NCBI RefSeq assembly: GCF_000227135.1
Contig: NC_018259.1
Coordinates: forward strand, 603,140 to 667,139
DNA length: 64,000 nucleotides
From: Leishmania donovani
Lineage: Eukaryota; Euglenozoa; Kinetoplastea; Trypanosomatida; Trypanosomatidae
Direction: 5' to 3'
Below, piece by piece: positions 48,069-58,068 of this stretch (its first letter is position 1; each line of letters starts with the position of its first letter). Below the pieces are notes generated by a model that was given only the letters and a program-made list of their open reading frames with translations, was not told the origin of the DNA and did not search any database. A program made the position numbers and the translations under genes.

Positions 48069-50831
48069 TCACTGGGGATCGCTCTTGCGCTCAAAGACGT
48101 ACACAAGGCGGCCGTTCTTGTACGTGTAGCAGAACCGCTCGCCCCCTGGGGCGATGGCCACTGTAAGTACCTTGTTCGTGAACGGCTCCGGTATCGCCTC
48201 CTCTGGTACCCCCATCCCGAAGCCGTCCTCCTCGATTGTTTGCGACGACGGCCGGGAACGGCGTTGCGCCGCTAGCGTCTGTGACCAGGCGTCGGCAAGC
48301 GACTTCTCCAGCTCCTGCACCCCCACCACCCCGCCAGCGACCGCGTCATCAGGCTCGACGAACGGGTCGGCGCGGTAGTGGACAAGAGAGTTCGCCAGAG
48401 TCAGCGACGAGTGCAGCGGCTGCCACACGGCGACAGCGCTGTCGTAGAGGCCTGTCACCACCGTGCCAGAGATGTCGTCCACGGCGACGGGGAAGCGATC
48501 AAAGATGGAGTCATTCTCGTACAGTGAGTCGAGGTACTTGGAGACGTAGTTCATCACGGGCATCATGGCGCACGGCTGATCCGGCTTGCGCAAGTCCCAG
48601 AGCTTCAAGCTGAGGTAGTCGCGCGTCACAACGTGGTCGGGGCCCAAAAAAGAGGCGCCTGAGATGCTGCAGAGGATCTCGTCGTACGCCTGGCAGCTAA
48701 ATGGGTTTTGCTGCGTCGTAAGCTGCGAGGAGATGGCGTATTTGCGGCTCTCGCGCGATGGCGGGTCGCGCAGGTCGCCAATGTTGAGAATGCCGGAGCT
48801 CCGGGTCAGCAGGAACAGCGAACTGTGCGTCGGGTGAAAGGACGACGCGGTGACGAGTTCCTCCACCTCGTCCAGGGCCCCCGACGGCGGCCGAAGATCC
48901 GCGATGCAGGTTGCCTTCGTCGTGTCCGTCGCCTCGAAACTCCACCAGAAAACTTGCAGGTCCTCGACGCTCATGAACGTCTCCCCGTCCGCGGAAACAC
49001 TCAGCGCTTGAATGCTATTGGTCACCGGACCGAACTCCTTGATGGGCAGAATGGCCGGCTGTGGTGGCAGGCGCGCAAAGTAGCGCGACCCAGCAAAGGT
49101 CTTGCCGATTACCTCCTCCATGCCCGCGAAGGCGTTAAATGGACTGAACCCCTCACGGCGCACGTGAAACAGCTTGATGACCCGCTCGTTCGCGGTGAGG
49201 TAGCTGATCATGCTCGGCGAACACCGCTGGCGCACAAAGGTCAGACACTTCACGTACGGCTCTACCGCAACGGAGGTGAGGGCGTTGATCGACTTAACGA
49301 ACGCCTTGTGCGAATGCCGCCGCAACACCTCGCGGCCACGCATGTCATGGGTAATGTTCTCCGTCGCTGCCGAGTCTAGGCTGCCGCACTTGTTCGGCGT
49401 TGCGCTGGTACCGGTGCCGTCGTCACTGCTGTATCGCAGCGAGCCCCGCGTCTTGCCACAGACGCCGTGCATTTGCCCAGCTGGCGAAGCGCGGACTTCT
49501 TGTTGCTGCATGAGCGACTTGCTGCGGCGAATGGAGGAGTTGTAGGTGTCCGCCGTACTCACCTCAAAATATTCAATGTGGCCGCTGTAGTCGCCTAGGC
49601 ACAGGCCCAGAACTGGGGCACCGCTCATAGGGTCCAACAGTGTCGCCATCGCTACTACACTCACAGACTGCAGGGCGCTGTCCTCTGCATCGGTCTGCAG
49701 CGGCGCCCGGAAGGATTCAGATAGCATGTCGCCAGACTCGTCCAGAAAGCCAGTATTCTCGAAGGAGGCGTTGAAGGCTGCCTCGTCGAAGCAAGGGCTC
49801 GGGCTGTTGCTGCTACCTCCGTAGCCGCTCGATAGGTTCCCCATAAGGGCGGCGGCAGAGGCACCGGCAACAACGGAGGAGTGACTAGTGGATGAGCGAG
49901 GATCCGACGCGGACGCCCCGGCGGCGCCGCCAGGGGCGGTAGTGATGTTGTCTCCGTCTTCGCAAGCGGCGGGCGAGGGCGTCCCTCTCATGAGCTCCGT
50001 ACTTTTGGCAGCGTTGTGGCTGCCAAAGCGCGGCTGTGGGGACGGCTCCTTCGGATCCGCCGGCAACGCCATCGATTCGCTGTATGCCTGGCCCTCCGCC
50101 ACCGTAGCGCCTTCCGCCACGTCAGCTTCATCTCCTGCGTTTGGATACTCCAGTGGGTAGTGCAGCTTCTGGTAAAACTGAAAGGTCGTCGTCGCACGGT
50201 GTACCGTGCCGTACAACCGCTGCTCGACGTTGTGGATGTGCTCGCGCACGCTCTGTGGAGCCCTACCGCCGCCGTGGACGTCGGCACGGTGCCCCGACTT
50301 CCCTGCACCGCTAGCAGCGCCGCCAGCGCGTATGGATCGAAGCGCGGAGCGACTTCCAGTCGACGCGGCCATCATCATGAGATTCTGCTTGGTCTTTCCA
50401 GGGGTGCGCTTCGGTGACGGTATCGCCGGCTCGTTGTAGCCGCCGCGCTCGGGCACCTCGCTGTCCGCCCGCGAGCTGCGAGCGGAGCGGTCCTCGTTCG
50501 GCTCATAAGCTGGCCCGCGGTCAGGCACTTCACTGCCAGCGCGTGAACTACGATACGACGCGTAGGGGTCGCGGCGCGTAGCACTACTGGGACTGGCTGT
50601 CACTGACTCTCGCTGCGGAGCCTCGCTGCCGGCACGAGAGCTTCGGCAGGCAGCCATTTGCGCGTCCTGGAAAGAACCGCTGAAAGGGGCCGCTGGCCCT
50701 TGCTCCGAGCGCGCCTCGCTAGAGGCACGAGAGCTACGCAGTGATCGGAGCTGTGCCTGCTCTCCGGTGGGCATTTCCGGCGATGGGGAGAGCTTCGGAT
50801 GCACCTTCTCCACCGCCTTCCGTGGCTCCAT
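48069..50831 (-). CDS. PP2A regulatory subunit B55-type (PR55), with large N-terminal extension
   Basis: 920 residues from MEPRKAVEKVHPKLSPSP, about twice the length of ordinary B55 subunits (~450). The C-terminal half is a B55 WD40 propeller. Landmarks: GLCLGDYSGHIEYFE, LQVFWWSFEATDTTKATCIA followed by the DLRPP segment, ASSFHPTHSSLFLLTRSSGI then GDLRD, FSCQAYDEILCSISGASF, VTRDYLSLKLWDLR, then SLYENDSIFDRFPVAV and VVTGLYDSAVAVW. These match the PR55 signatures (FHP, DLR, MTRDYLSVKVWD, SLYENDCIFDKF). B55 proteins direct the PP2A catalytic core to phosphoproteins, often in mitotic exit. The N-terminal ~130 residues hold four copies of a RSSRA(S/G/D)SE motif (near residues 32, 63, 94 and 118), possible phosphorylation sites; residues ~140-380 are disordered. 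Confidence 0.92.
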   Translation of the reverse strand: MEPRKAVEKVHPKLSPSPEMPTGEQAQLRSLRSSRASSEARSEQGPAAPFSGSFQDAQMAACRSSRAGSEAPQRESVTASPSSATRRDPYASYRSSRAGSEVPDRGPAYEPNEDRSARSSRADSEVPERGGYNEPAIPSPKRTPGKTKQNLMMMAASTGSRSALRSIRAGGAASGAGKSGHRADVHGGGRAPQSVREHIHNVEQRLYGTVHRATTTFQFYQKLHYPLEYPNAGDEADVAEGATVAEGQAYSESMALPADPKEPSPQPRFGSHNAAKSTELMRGTPSPAACEDGDNITTAPGGAAGASASDPRSSTSHSSVVAGASAAALMGNLSSGYGGSSNSPSPCFDEAAFNASFENTGFLDESGDMLSESFRAPLQTDAEDSALQSVSVVAMATLLDPMSGAPVLGLCLGDYSGHIEYFEVSTADTYNSSIRRSKSLMQQQEVRASPAGQMHGVCGKTRGSLRYSSDDGTGTSATPNKCGSLDSAATENITHDMRGREVLRRHSHKAFVKSINALTSVAVEPYVKCLTFVRQRCSPSMISYLTANERVIKLFHVRREGFSPFNAFAGMEEVIGKTFAGSRYFARLPPQPAILPIKEFGPVTNSIQALSVSADGETFMSVEDLQVFWWSFEATDTTKATCIADLRPPSGALDEVEELVTASSFHPTHSSLFLLTRSSGILNIGDLRDPPSRESRKYAISSQLTTQQNPFSCQAYDEILCSISGASFLGPDHVVTRDYLSLKLWDLRKPDQPCAMMPVMNYVSKYLDSLYENDSIFDRFPVAVDDISGTVVTGLYDSAVAVWQPLHSSLTLANSLVHYRADPFVEPDDAVAGGVVGVQELEKSLADAWSQTLAAQRRSRPSSQTIEEDGFGMGVPEEAIPEPFTNKVLTVAIAPGGERFCYTYKNGRLVYVFERKSDPQ

Positions 50832-52706
50832 TTTCGTAAGGGCAAGACAAGCGAACGCGGCAAGTGGGCGACTTCACACCGACGTAGAAAGGGCACAGTG
50901 TGCGTGCCTGCAAACCACTCGTGGCAGCAACACGCGCGACAGCTCTCAGAGGTGTGGTGGGTGGTGGGTGGGGGGAAGGGATCAGGGAAGTGAAGTACGG
51001 GGAACCTCAAGACAAACACTGATGAGCTTGTGAAGAGAAACGAGTGGAAAATACGACAAAAAAAAAAGAAACACCACCGCGCTCACACACGCAAATACCC
51101 GCAGGAAAGTCCCACACACAGACGGACAGAGATTGTGTGTGCGTGGACGCGTGTAGGCGCGTGTGTGTCATACAGCAAGTGAGAGAACGAAGAGCTGAAA
51201 GGTGCAGGAGGTGGGTGGGCAAGAGCTGATGAAGAGTGCAGTGCGCCTATGTTGTGCCTGTGGGGCTGGGCGGGTGGGTATGGGATGCACGTGTGTTTGG
51301 AGACGTGTGCGTGCCTCCAACAGCATGCGTTGATAAGTGCGTGCGCCGAAAGTAATCGATGATGATGATGATGAGGGGGTGGCGTGTGGTTCCTTAGATT
51401 CAATTGTTTATGTGTTCCGGAACTGGAGGCGGTAGTGAGCAGCGGTGGTCGTGTGGTCCCCATACACACCCACACACAACACAAAAAGAAGGTGACGCCA
51501 CCACGAAGGCATGAAAGCGCATGTTGGTGGAATCGGACGAACGGTGAAGATTGCGGGACGAACAGCAAGACGCATCAAAATAGAAGAGGATGCAAAGAAG
51601 GAGTAGAGAAAAGCGGCGTTCTAGTTCATTGTTTTTTTTTTTTGCGCATCTCCTTTGGTGGTAAACGGCACGTGTTCTCCACCTATCCGCATCCAGAGCG
51701 CGAGTCTGTGGAGGCACAAAACGATCGGCGCCGTTGAGCAGGGGCTCCTTCTGCTCGGTGAAAGAAGATCCGCATCAGCACCACTTGTTGTCGGACACGA
51801 CGATGAGGAGAAGACGCACATCGCGCAGAGCACGGGGGGGAGGGGGCAGCGACTATGCCTCAAAGAGCTGCGGAGTCGGTCGTGCCCGTCGAAGAGGAGC
51901 GGCACAAGGAAGCATCCGACCTCCCCCATCGCCAAAATAAAATAAGTAGGGGCATGCCACGAGGCGGAGGCGGATCGCATGTCGCCACTCCCAGCAGAGG
52001 AAGGGAGATACTCGGCAGGTACACATCCAAATGGCCCACAAGTTTTAAGTGAATCTTTCTCTATAGCGCTGAAGCACTTTTCATTTCGCGCTTGCCGCCC
52101 GCCGGGACCAGGTTTCCTCCTGATGGTGTCCATTGGCGCAGTGCAGAGGGCCGCCAACGAAACCTGCACAATGTGGAGCGACAGGTCATGGTGTGTGCGA
52201 GGAGGTGAAGAGAGGCGACAAGAGAAAGCCGGTTTCGGTGGCTCTCTCTCTCGTCGCCTCACTTCCTGATAAACGACAGTGAGCAGGAACAGGCAGACGC
52301 ACATGAACTGAAACGCATGCTGGCTGCCGACGCAGTCAACACTGACGCACACACACACACACAGATTAAAAAAAAAGCACAGAGAGAGAATGAGAGAATG
52401 ACGGAGAGGTGTCGTGTAGTGCGCCGCGTGGGCCCCTGCCAGAGGAATAACCCTCTGTCTCGTTCTCTGTCTGATTCTTCCTCAGCCGTCTGCAACGTCT
52501 ATGAGAGTAAGTCTACACTCCCGCACACACTCCGCCTTCTATGGTGAAATCGACGACGTGCGAATCCACGGAGGCACAGATGCGCGCTGCACACGGATCA
52601 GGTAGGAAGGCAAAGCACTTCGTCCCGTCCGTTGCGGCAGGCCCTACCTTGCCCCTCTGCTGCGTGCGTCGGTTTCCCTGCCCCCCTTGCGAGGGTCAGC
52701 ACTGAG
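50832..52706 (-). other. 1.9-kb spacer between TFxP-motif gene and B55-like gene
   Basis: Low complexity with CA/TG tracts, a GAT repeat (51358-51372) and a T-run (51634-51645). Open frames here are homopolymer-rich and not credible. Confidence 0.6.
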
Positions 52707-55700
52707 TTAAAACTCAGCATCCTGCTGTCGCAGCACGCCGAAGCACTTCGCCATTTTAGCAATGTACGCCGGCTTCTTTGTAGTCTGCGGACGGAAGGTG
52801 CACACGTCTTCCTCAGCCTGCTGGGCCTCCTCCGCCTGCTCCTTGCGTTTGGCCTCGAGCAACTGACGCTTCTCGAGCAGGTAGGCCTGGTACGGCTGGT
52901 AGTTGCGAGGGTTCAGCATAGAGTGGACGCGGGCGTTGCACTTCACATTGAGCGTTGGCTGAAACGTCAGCCCCTCCACCTCCTTCGCCTCCGCGCGCTT
53001 TTTGGCCTCCTCGCGGTGCTTCGCCCTGCGCTGCTCATCAGCGTAAAGCCGCTCGAAGAAGCTCTGCTGCTGCACTGCCGGGGCCTGCCTGTTTGCGCGC
53101 TGGCGACGGCGATCCTCCTCCCTGGCTGCGCGCGCCGCCGGTGATATATTTGGTTTGAAGGTGCACGGGTCAACGTACGGCGAGGCATGCTGCTTCACAA
53201 AAAGCGACGTGAATGGAACGCGCTGCCGCTCCCGCTGTGCCACAATAGAGGACATCCCTGGGCCCATGGACTCGTTTAAGAGCGACCTCGACACCATGTT
53301 CTGCACGAGCCGCGCGCTTGCATTTGTTGTCCTGGGGGTGAAGACGGGGGTCATCTGCTTCTCCAGTTCCCGCACCGTTCGCGAACGGTTAAAATAGTAC
53401 GCATTCTGCCGTAGAAGGAATTCATCAAAGAGGGCGACGCGGAAGCTCTCCTCGGCGCGCGTGGCCTCTCCGCTGTCTGCCGGCGACTGCGCTGTGCCAC
53501 GGCGACCAACCCCGCCCCCCACCTCTGCATCGCCCGCTTCAGCATGTTGCCCGTGCATTTCTGCTTGGCGCCTGGAGTTGTACTTGCGCTTGGCCTTCTT
53601 CTCCTCCAAGAGCGCCACGGCCATTGGCGACATGTATGATGTCTGCACTACGGCCACCGGTGCCACAGCGCTGCCTTTCATGCGTGACTGAGTGGGCGAT
53701 GACGACGCGGCAACCAACCGTGGTAAAGCTATCGCTGCAGTGGCTTCCTCCCAGTCTGTCTGCAAGATGGTGCTCATGAAAGAGCTGAATGTCTCGCGTG
53801 AGCGGGCCGCGCCGCCACCGCGGGCGCAGCGAGGCGCGCGTCGATCAACGCCGCAGCGATGTCGCAGTAGAATCAGCTCCTCCCGCGCGAGACGGCGGTA
53901 CTCCATCTCCTGGTCAAGGATTCGCCGACGTGACGCCGCCGCCGACAGCTCCGCTGGATAAAGACGCTTGTACACAGACTGTAGGGTTGCTTTCAGTGTG
54001 GAAGCGTCTAGAGATGGCTGCTGGGAGTCGGGTCGCGCCAACCTGGGGCGCGTTCCGGCAGCCTGCGCCTCTGCTCCGTCCTCCTCTTCCTGTAGCGTTC
54101 TCTCCAACTCCCGCTCCTGCGCAAGTCGCACCATGGCCCGCGTGCCAGGCGAGAGAAGCGGTTGGAAGGTGCACTCGGCCATCTCCTTGGCCCGCAGCTC
54201 CTCCTTGACGCGCTGCTGCCGCCATTCCGCAGGCCGCGTCAGTGCCGTGTTCTCGTGCGGAGGTGTGGTCGCCGACGCCTCCGCCACGGAATGCTCCGCG
54301 TGCGCCAGGGACTGGCGCTCCGAGCAGCGCCACCTGTTCACCCGTGACAAGTCCCGGGATCTCGGCGCGCTCTCTGTGGGCAGAGGCACTTTCGCATCCG
54401 ATTGGAAACCTGAGCTGGCACCACCGCCGTCGTCGGGAAGGAGAACGACGCCAGAGCGCACGAGCCGCTGGCCGAAAAGCGGTGCGCGATCGACTCGATT
54501 CGCGCAAAGGCTCTGAGGCGGGTGCTGGCACTCACTTGCAGAGGCCTCGGTGGTGGCGGTGTCGTCGACGGTCACGTGATCGCAAACGCGGGTCTCTTCT
54601 GCGGACGCAGAGACAGCGGACGGCGCCGTTTGCGCGGTGTGAAAGTCCACCGTGGCCACATCGGCGGATAGTTCGTGCATCGCCTCCAGAGCGCCTTGCA
54701 AACTCCACCTCCCGAGTGCGTACGGAGGGGATGTCGTCGTGGCCCAGCTAGCAGGAGGGGTTTGCAGCATCGCCGCTGCCGGCGGCCTAGTGTCCGGTGT
54801 GCCGTACAGGTCTGCCAGAATCGATGGCACGTCTTTCTTAATGGGGCTGATACCACTCACATCGGTGCTCAGCGCAGGGCGAACGATGAAGCGGCTGCCG
54901 CTCAGACTTTGTGTCGCCACCGGCGTTGCCGCTGATCCTGCTGCTGGTTTCACCGGCGTGGCAACCTTCTCGCTGAGCGATGCATGACTCTCACCCTCGT
55001 TCAAGCTGCCATATGCTGCCGGCTCCTTTTGTGATCGTGACAGCTGGCCTACGACGGCGGCGTCGCCGATCCAGGAATCACCGAGAAGCTCGCCAAGGAT
55101 GCTCGCCGCTGTCTTACCCTCGGCACGGGGAGGGCCTCGCGTCTCCGACGGCATTGCCCTCTCGCCGGAAAGGGGCACCTTTGAAAGATCCTCGAAAGAG
55201 TCAGACGGCTGCAAGGCGCGCTCACGACTGATCACCGCATCTGACGGGAAGCGCAGCACGTGAGCCTTCCCGGGTTCACGTTGCGCGAGCAGGCTCGATG
55301 ATCGACGCTGAGGAGCGAGGGAGGCGACGGTCCTGGATGGGTGATCAAAGTTCGCGCGCAGTCGCTCCAGCGCCGTCTTGCGTGTTGCAGCCCACTCTCT
55401 TGAGTCAGCATGCCGCGAGACTGCCGAAGAAGAAGCCGCAGATGACAGTATTGCTGACTTGGCACCTCCGATGCTGAGGTCGCTGCTCGCAATCGACGGT
55501 TGCCCCTCCGACCGCCGTTCCTTCTCGTGGCGGGCCGCCCACACACCCTCCGGGGTGTCCGACGAGGTGCCCTCAGAGACCGCATCCGTGCCCTGGCGAG
55601 CGCGCACCACCTCCTGCGCCTCCTCATGCGCTTCGTGCGGCAGCACTGCCGGGTCATCGTCGACGACAGGTACGATTGCTTCAATTGTAGCGTCTTGCTC

Positions 55701-56237
55701 GGTAGCAGGATCACTCGTAGCGTCACCAGGGTCATCTGCTGTTTCGGCTTCGTGGCCAGAGCGATCCTCGCTGCCATCATTATCGTCGCTATCGGCGCGA
55801 TGAAAGGTGCGCATTCGCGGCATGTCAGGCGACCCAGCGCTTGTGTCCCTCGCCGTGGACGATATAGCATCCGTGTAGCAGGCCAGCTGCTGCGCCGAGT
55901 ACGCTGTGAGCACCAGTGCGCCGCTGCGGCAGTCTTGAAAGGCGCTGCTAGCCAGTTCATCGGCATAGTCACGTGATTCAGCACTGCTGCTTTCTCGACT
56001 GTGATGGCGACGTGCGCGGGGGCCTGTAGGTGGTGTCAGATGCTGCGCGGTCAGCTTTTCACTTGTTGCATTCAACTGCGAATTCTCCTCCTCTTGCTGC
56101 AGCATTGGTGACGCCCTTGGCGTTGCAGAGGCGGAACTGGAGGTAAGCCAGTGCGACCTAGGCGGTGATGTAGCCACGATAGGGTTCGACTCGCTTTTCA
56201 ACATGCTCCCCCCTGTGTCCAGTGCGCTGGGCTCCAT
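52707..56237 (-). CDS. Large TFxP-motif protein, probable cytoskeletal or flagellar component
   Basis: 1176 residues from MEPSALDTGGSMLKSESNP. The first ~650 residues are acidic, Ser/Ala/Thr-rich and disordered. The C-terminal ~500 residues are charged, helical and coiled-coil-like, and carry several copies of a short motif: CTFQPLLSPGTRAM, CTFKPNISPAARAA, LTFQPTLNVKCNAR, CTFRPQTTKK, plus a diverged FTPRTTNASARL. Between them are long Arg/Glu/Lys helices (EEDRRRQRANRQ, LLEKRQLLEAKRKEQAEEAQ). Arrays of (C/F)TFxPxx linked to basic helices are common in trypanosomatid proteins of the flagellum, basal body and subpellicular cytoskeleton. Localisation is inferred from that resemblance; no enzymatic domain is present. 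Confidence 0.85.
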   Translation of the reverse strand: MEPSALDTGGSMLKSESNPIVATSPPRSHWLTSSSASATPRASPMLQQEEENSQLNATSEKLTAQHLTPPTGPRARRHHSRESSSAESRDYADELASSAFQDCRSGALVLTAYSAQQLACYTDAISSTARDTSAGSPDMPRMRTFHRADSDDNDGSEDRSGHEAETADDPGDATSDPATEQDATIEAIVPVVDDDPAVLPHEAHEEAQEVVRARQGTDAVSEGTSSDTPEGVWAARHEKERRSEGQPSIASSDLSIGGAKSAILSSAASSSAVSRHADSREWAATRKTALERLRANFDHPSRTVASLAPQRRSSSLLAQREPGKAHVLRFPSDAVISRERALQPSDSFEDLSKVPLSGERAMPSETRGPPRAEGKTAASILGELLGDSWIGDAAVVGQLSRSQKEPAAYGSLNEGESHASLSEKVATPVKPAAGSAATPVATQSLSGSRFIVRPALSTDVSGISPIKKDVPSILADLYGTPDTRPPAAAMLQTPPASWATTTSPPYALGRWSLQGALEAMHELSADVATVDFHTAQTAPSAVSASAEETRVCDHVTVDDTATTEASASECQHPPQSLCANRVDRAPLFGQRLVRSGVVLLPDDGGGASSGFQSDAKVPLPTESAPRSRDLSRVNRWRCSERQSLAHAEHSVAEASATTPPHENTALTRPAEWRQQRVKEELRAKEMAECTFQPLLSPGTRAMVRLAQERELERTLQEEEDGAEAQAAGTRPRLARPDSQQPSLDASTLKATLQSVYKRLYPAELSAAASRRRILDQEMEYRRLAREELILLRHRCGVDRRAPRCARGGGAARSRETFSSFMSTILQTDWEEATAAIALPRLVAASSSPTQSRMKGSAVAPVAVVQTSYMSPMAVALLEEKKAKRKYNSRRQAEMHGQHAEAGDAEVGGGVGRRGTAQSPADSGEATRAEESFRVALFDEFLLRQNAYYFNRSRTVRELEKQMTPVFTPRTTNASARLVQNMVSRSLLNESMGPGMSSIVAQRERQRVPFTSLFVKQHASPYVDPCTFKPNISPAARAAREEDRRRQRANRQAPAVQQQSFFERLYADEQRRAKHREEAKKRAEAKEVEGLTFQPTLNVKCNARVHSMLNPRNYQPYQAYLLEKRQLLEAKRKEQAEEAQQAEEDVCTFRPQTTKKPAYIAKMAKCFGVLRQQDAEF

Positions 56238-57186
56238 CTATGCAGCGGCGATTCGAGGCAAGAGTCAAAGAATGGTTTGACTTTGTGTGTGTATGTGTAT
56301 GTATGCGCGCTTGTGCTTCCTGTGTTGTTTGCCCGTGCCCAGACGTTCTCGGCAGCTGGGGAGCTTGACTTCCTCTGCACACGAAGCGCTCGCCAGCTCA
56401 GTTCGCGTGCTGCGTCGATGCGGGCGTACACGGCTGCCCCCCAGTAGCACCCTCGCTGCACGTCGGCCCAGTTGGTGAGGCAGGGTAGAGCAAATCGATG
56501 CGAGCACGACCAGATGCGTAAAACCGAGAGAGGGGGGGAGAGAGATTCAAAGAGGTGCCGCGGAGTAGCTCTTTGCGACGCGGATCCTGAAAAGAGAACA
56601 AAGGAAAACAGGGCACACTCGCGGGGCTGGAGCTGCAGCGATCGGAGGTGAACCTTGAGGCAGGTCAGCCACCCACTTGATCTCGTCCATCCGCGGCACC
56701 GTCAGAGCAACTATGGATGCACTCGACACTTGGGGTACAGATTGTCCTGATCAGACCTTTGTGGTCTTGATGAAAGGGAGACCCACATGCAGCAAACGAT
56801 AGCCGCACTCACCACGAACACGCAGGAACGAGCGAAGTAACAACATCGTCGACGTAGTCATTGCGGTGGTCAGAGGCGCAGACGCAAAAGGGGGCAGGGC
56901 GAGGCCGAGAGGCCCAGCGATGAGCGGATAGCGTCCTCCCGGATGCAATGCTCAGGATCACCACAGGGTACCATGCTCACACGTGGAGCAGAAATGCTCG
57001 CCGCGAAAATGACGGCGGAGCAACAGAGAAGGGCGAGGAGGAGGGTGGGCGCGCGCGATACAGACGGTGATTCGAGGTACCGCAAATAAAAAAAAAATGA
57101 CCTCGGCAGAGTGACCAGCACATCAGCACATGCCGCTTCGTCGATGCGACAAGAGACCAGTAGCAGCACGACCACAGTAGCCTTCT
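56238..57186 (-). other. Spacer between NAD synthetase and TFxP-motif genes
   Basis: Spacer with a GA/G tract near 56526-56545 and an A-run at 57088-57097. No gene is supported. Confidence 0.6.
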
Positions 57187-58068
57187 TTAGAGGTTCACTT
57201 GGCCCTGCAGCTTGTGCGCGTTACGGCGGTGCACGAGCTCGCAGGCGGCGACGTACCGCTCAAACTGGTCTCGGGCCTCATCAGATAGGCTATTCAGGAA
57301 TTCGAGCTTGGCCGTCTCGAGCTGTTTCAAGTACCACTCCGTAAAAAACTCCACAAAGTCGTACGGGAAGCCCAGCTCATCCTCGTCAGTCTGTGCCTCC
57401 CAGAGGTCGGCGGATGGGGCCGCATGGCGCGTGTTCTCCGGCACCCCAAGGACCTCGGCGACGAGAAACACCTCGCTCTTGTGTAGGTCGGAGATGATCT
57501 GCACATCCACGACACCGTCGCCAGCCTTGCAGAAGTAGCCCAGGTAAAAGTCTTCGTCCTTGTTGCCGGTGCCCATGACAACTGCCGGCGTACCTTCTTG
57601 GGTGAGCAGCTGCGCCACGTAAAAGCCCGTTGGGGTACGCATGTAGCTGCGCAGCTGCCCACGCGCAAAGGCGCCGCCGTCAATGCCGACAGCCTTCTCT
57701 ACAAGCGTGACGAGTTCGGTGTGAAGGGCGGTTTGGTCAACAACGACCTCCGTCGCACCGCAGGCGGCGATGTTCTCCTTTCCCCTCCTCAGTGCCCAGT
57801 CACTACTGTGGATGGGCTGGCACAGTCCCACGTTTTTCTTAATGGGGCTGTTGTGCGCCCGCATTGCGCGCGCACACATGGCGAGCACGACGGCCGAGTC
57901 GATCCCGCCCGAGACACTCGTCACGCAGGCCTTCAGACCGCACCGGCGCATGTAGTCGTTCAGCTTCGCGCACTTCATCTCAATCCACGCACCCGGGTCG
58001 AAAGCGCGGGCCCTACGGTTCTCTTTGAGCATGCGCTGGAGCTCTGGATGAAGCGGCGCCACCGGCAT
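57187..58068 (-). CDS. NAD+ synthetase, ammonia-dependent type
   Basis: 293 residues from MPVAPLHPELQRMLKENRRA. It catalyses the last step of NAD+ formation, amidation of nicotinic acid adenine dinucleotide with ATP. Motifs: the pyrophosphatase P-loop VSGGIDSAV (52-60), GTGNKDEDFYLGYFCKAGDG (166-185), DVQIISDLHKSEV (188-200), NTRHAAPSADLWEAQTDEDE (212-231) and the acidic FPYDF turn. There is no glutaminase (nitrilase) domain, so free ammonia must be the nitrogen source. Most eukaryotes carry the fused glutamine-dependent form, whereas trypanosomatids rely on NAD salvage. The C-terminus is helical and ends HRRNAHKLQGQVNL. No targeting signal is visible, so the enzyme is probably cytosolic. Confidence 0.95.
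   Translation of the reverse strand: MPVAPLHPELQRMLKENRRARAFDPGAWIEMKCAKLNDYMRRCGLKACVTSVSGGIDSAVVLAMCARAMRAHNSPIKKNVGLCQPIHSSDWALRRGKENIAACGATEVVVDQTALHTELVTLVEKAVGIDGGAFARGQLRSYMRTPTGFYVAQLLTQEGTPAVVMGTGNKDEDFYLGYFCKAGDGVVDVQIISDLHKSEVFLVAEVLGVPENTRHAAPSADLWEAQTDEDELGFPYDFVEFFTEWYLKQLETAKLEFLNSLSDEARDQFERYVAACELVHRRNAHKLQGQVNL

Noticed and set aside
51621..52358. 245-codon minus-strand frame
   Set aside because: Unstructured, Cys/Ser-rich translation of spacer with no identifiable motif.
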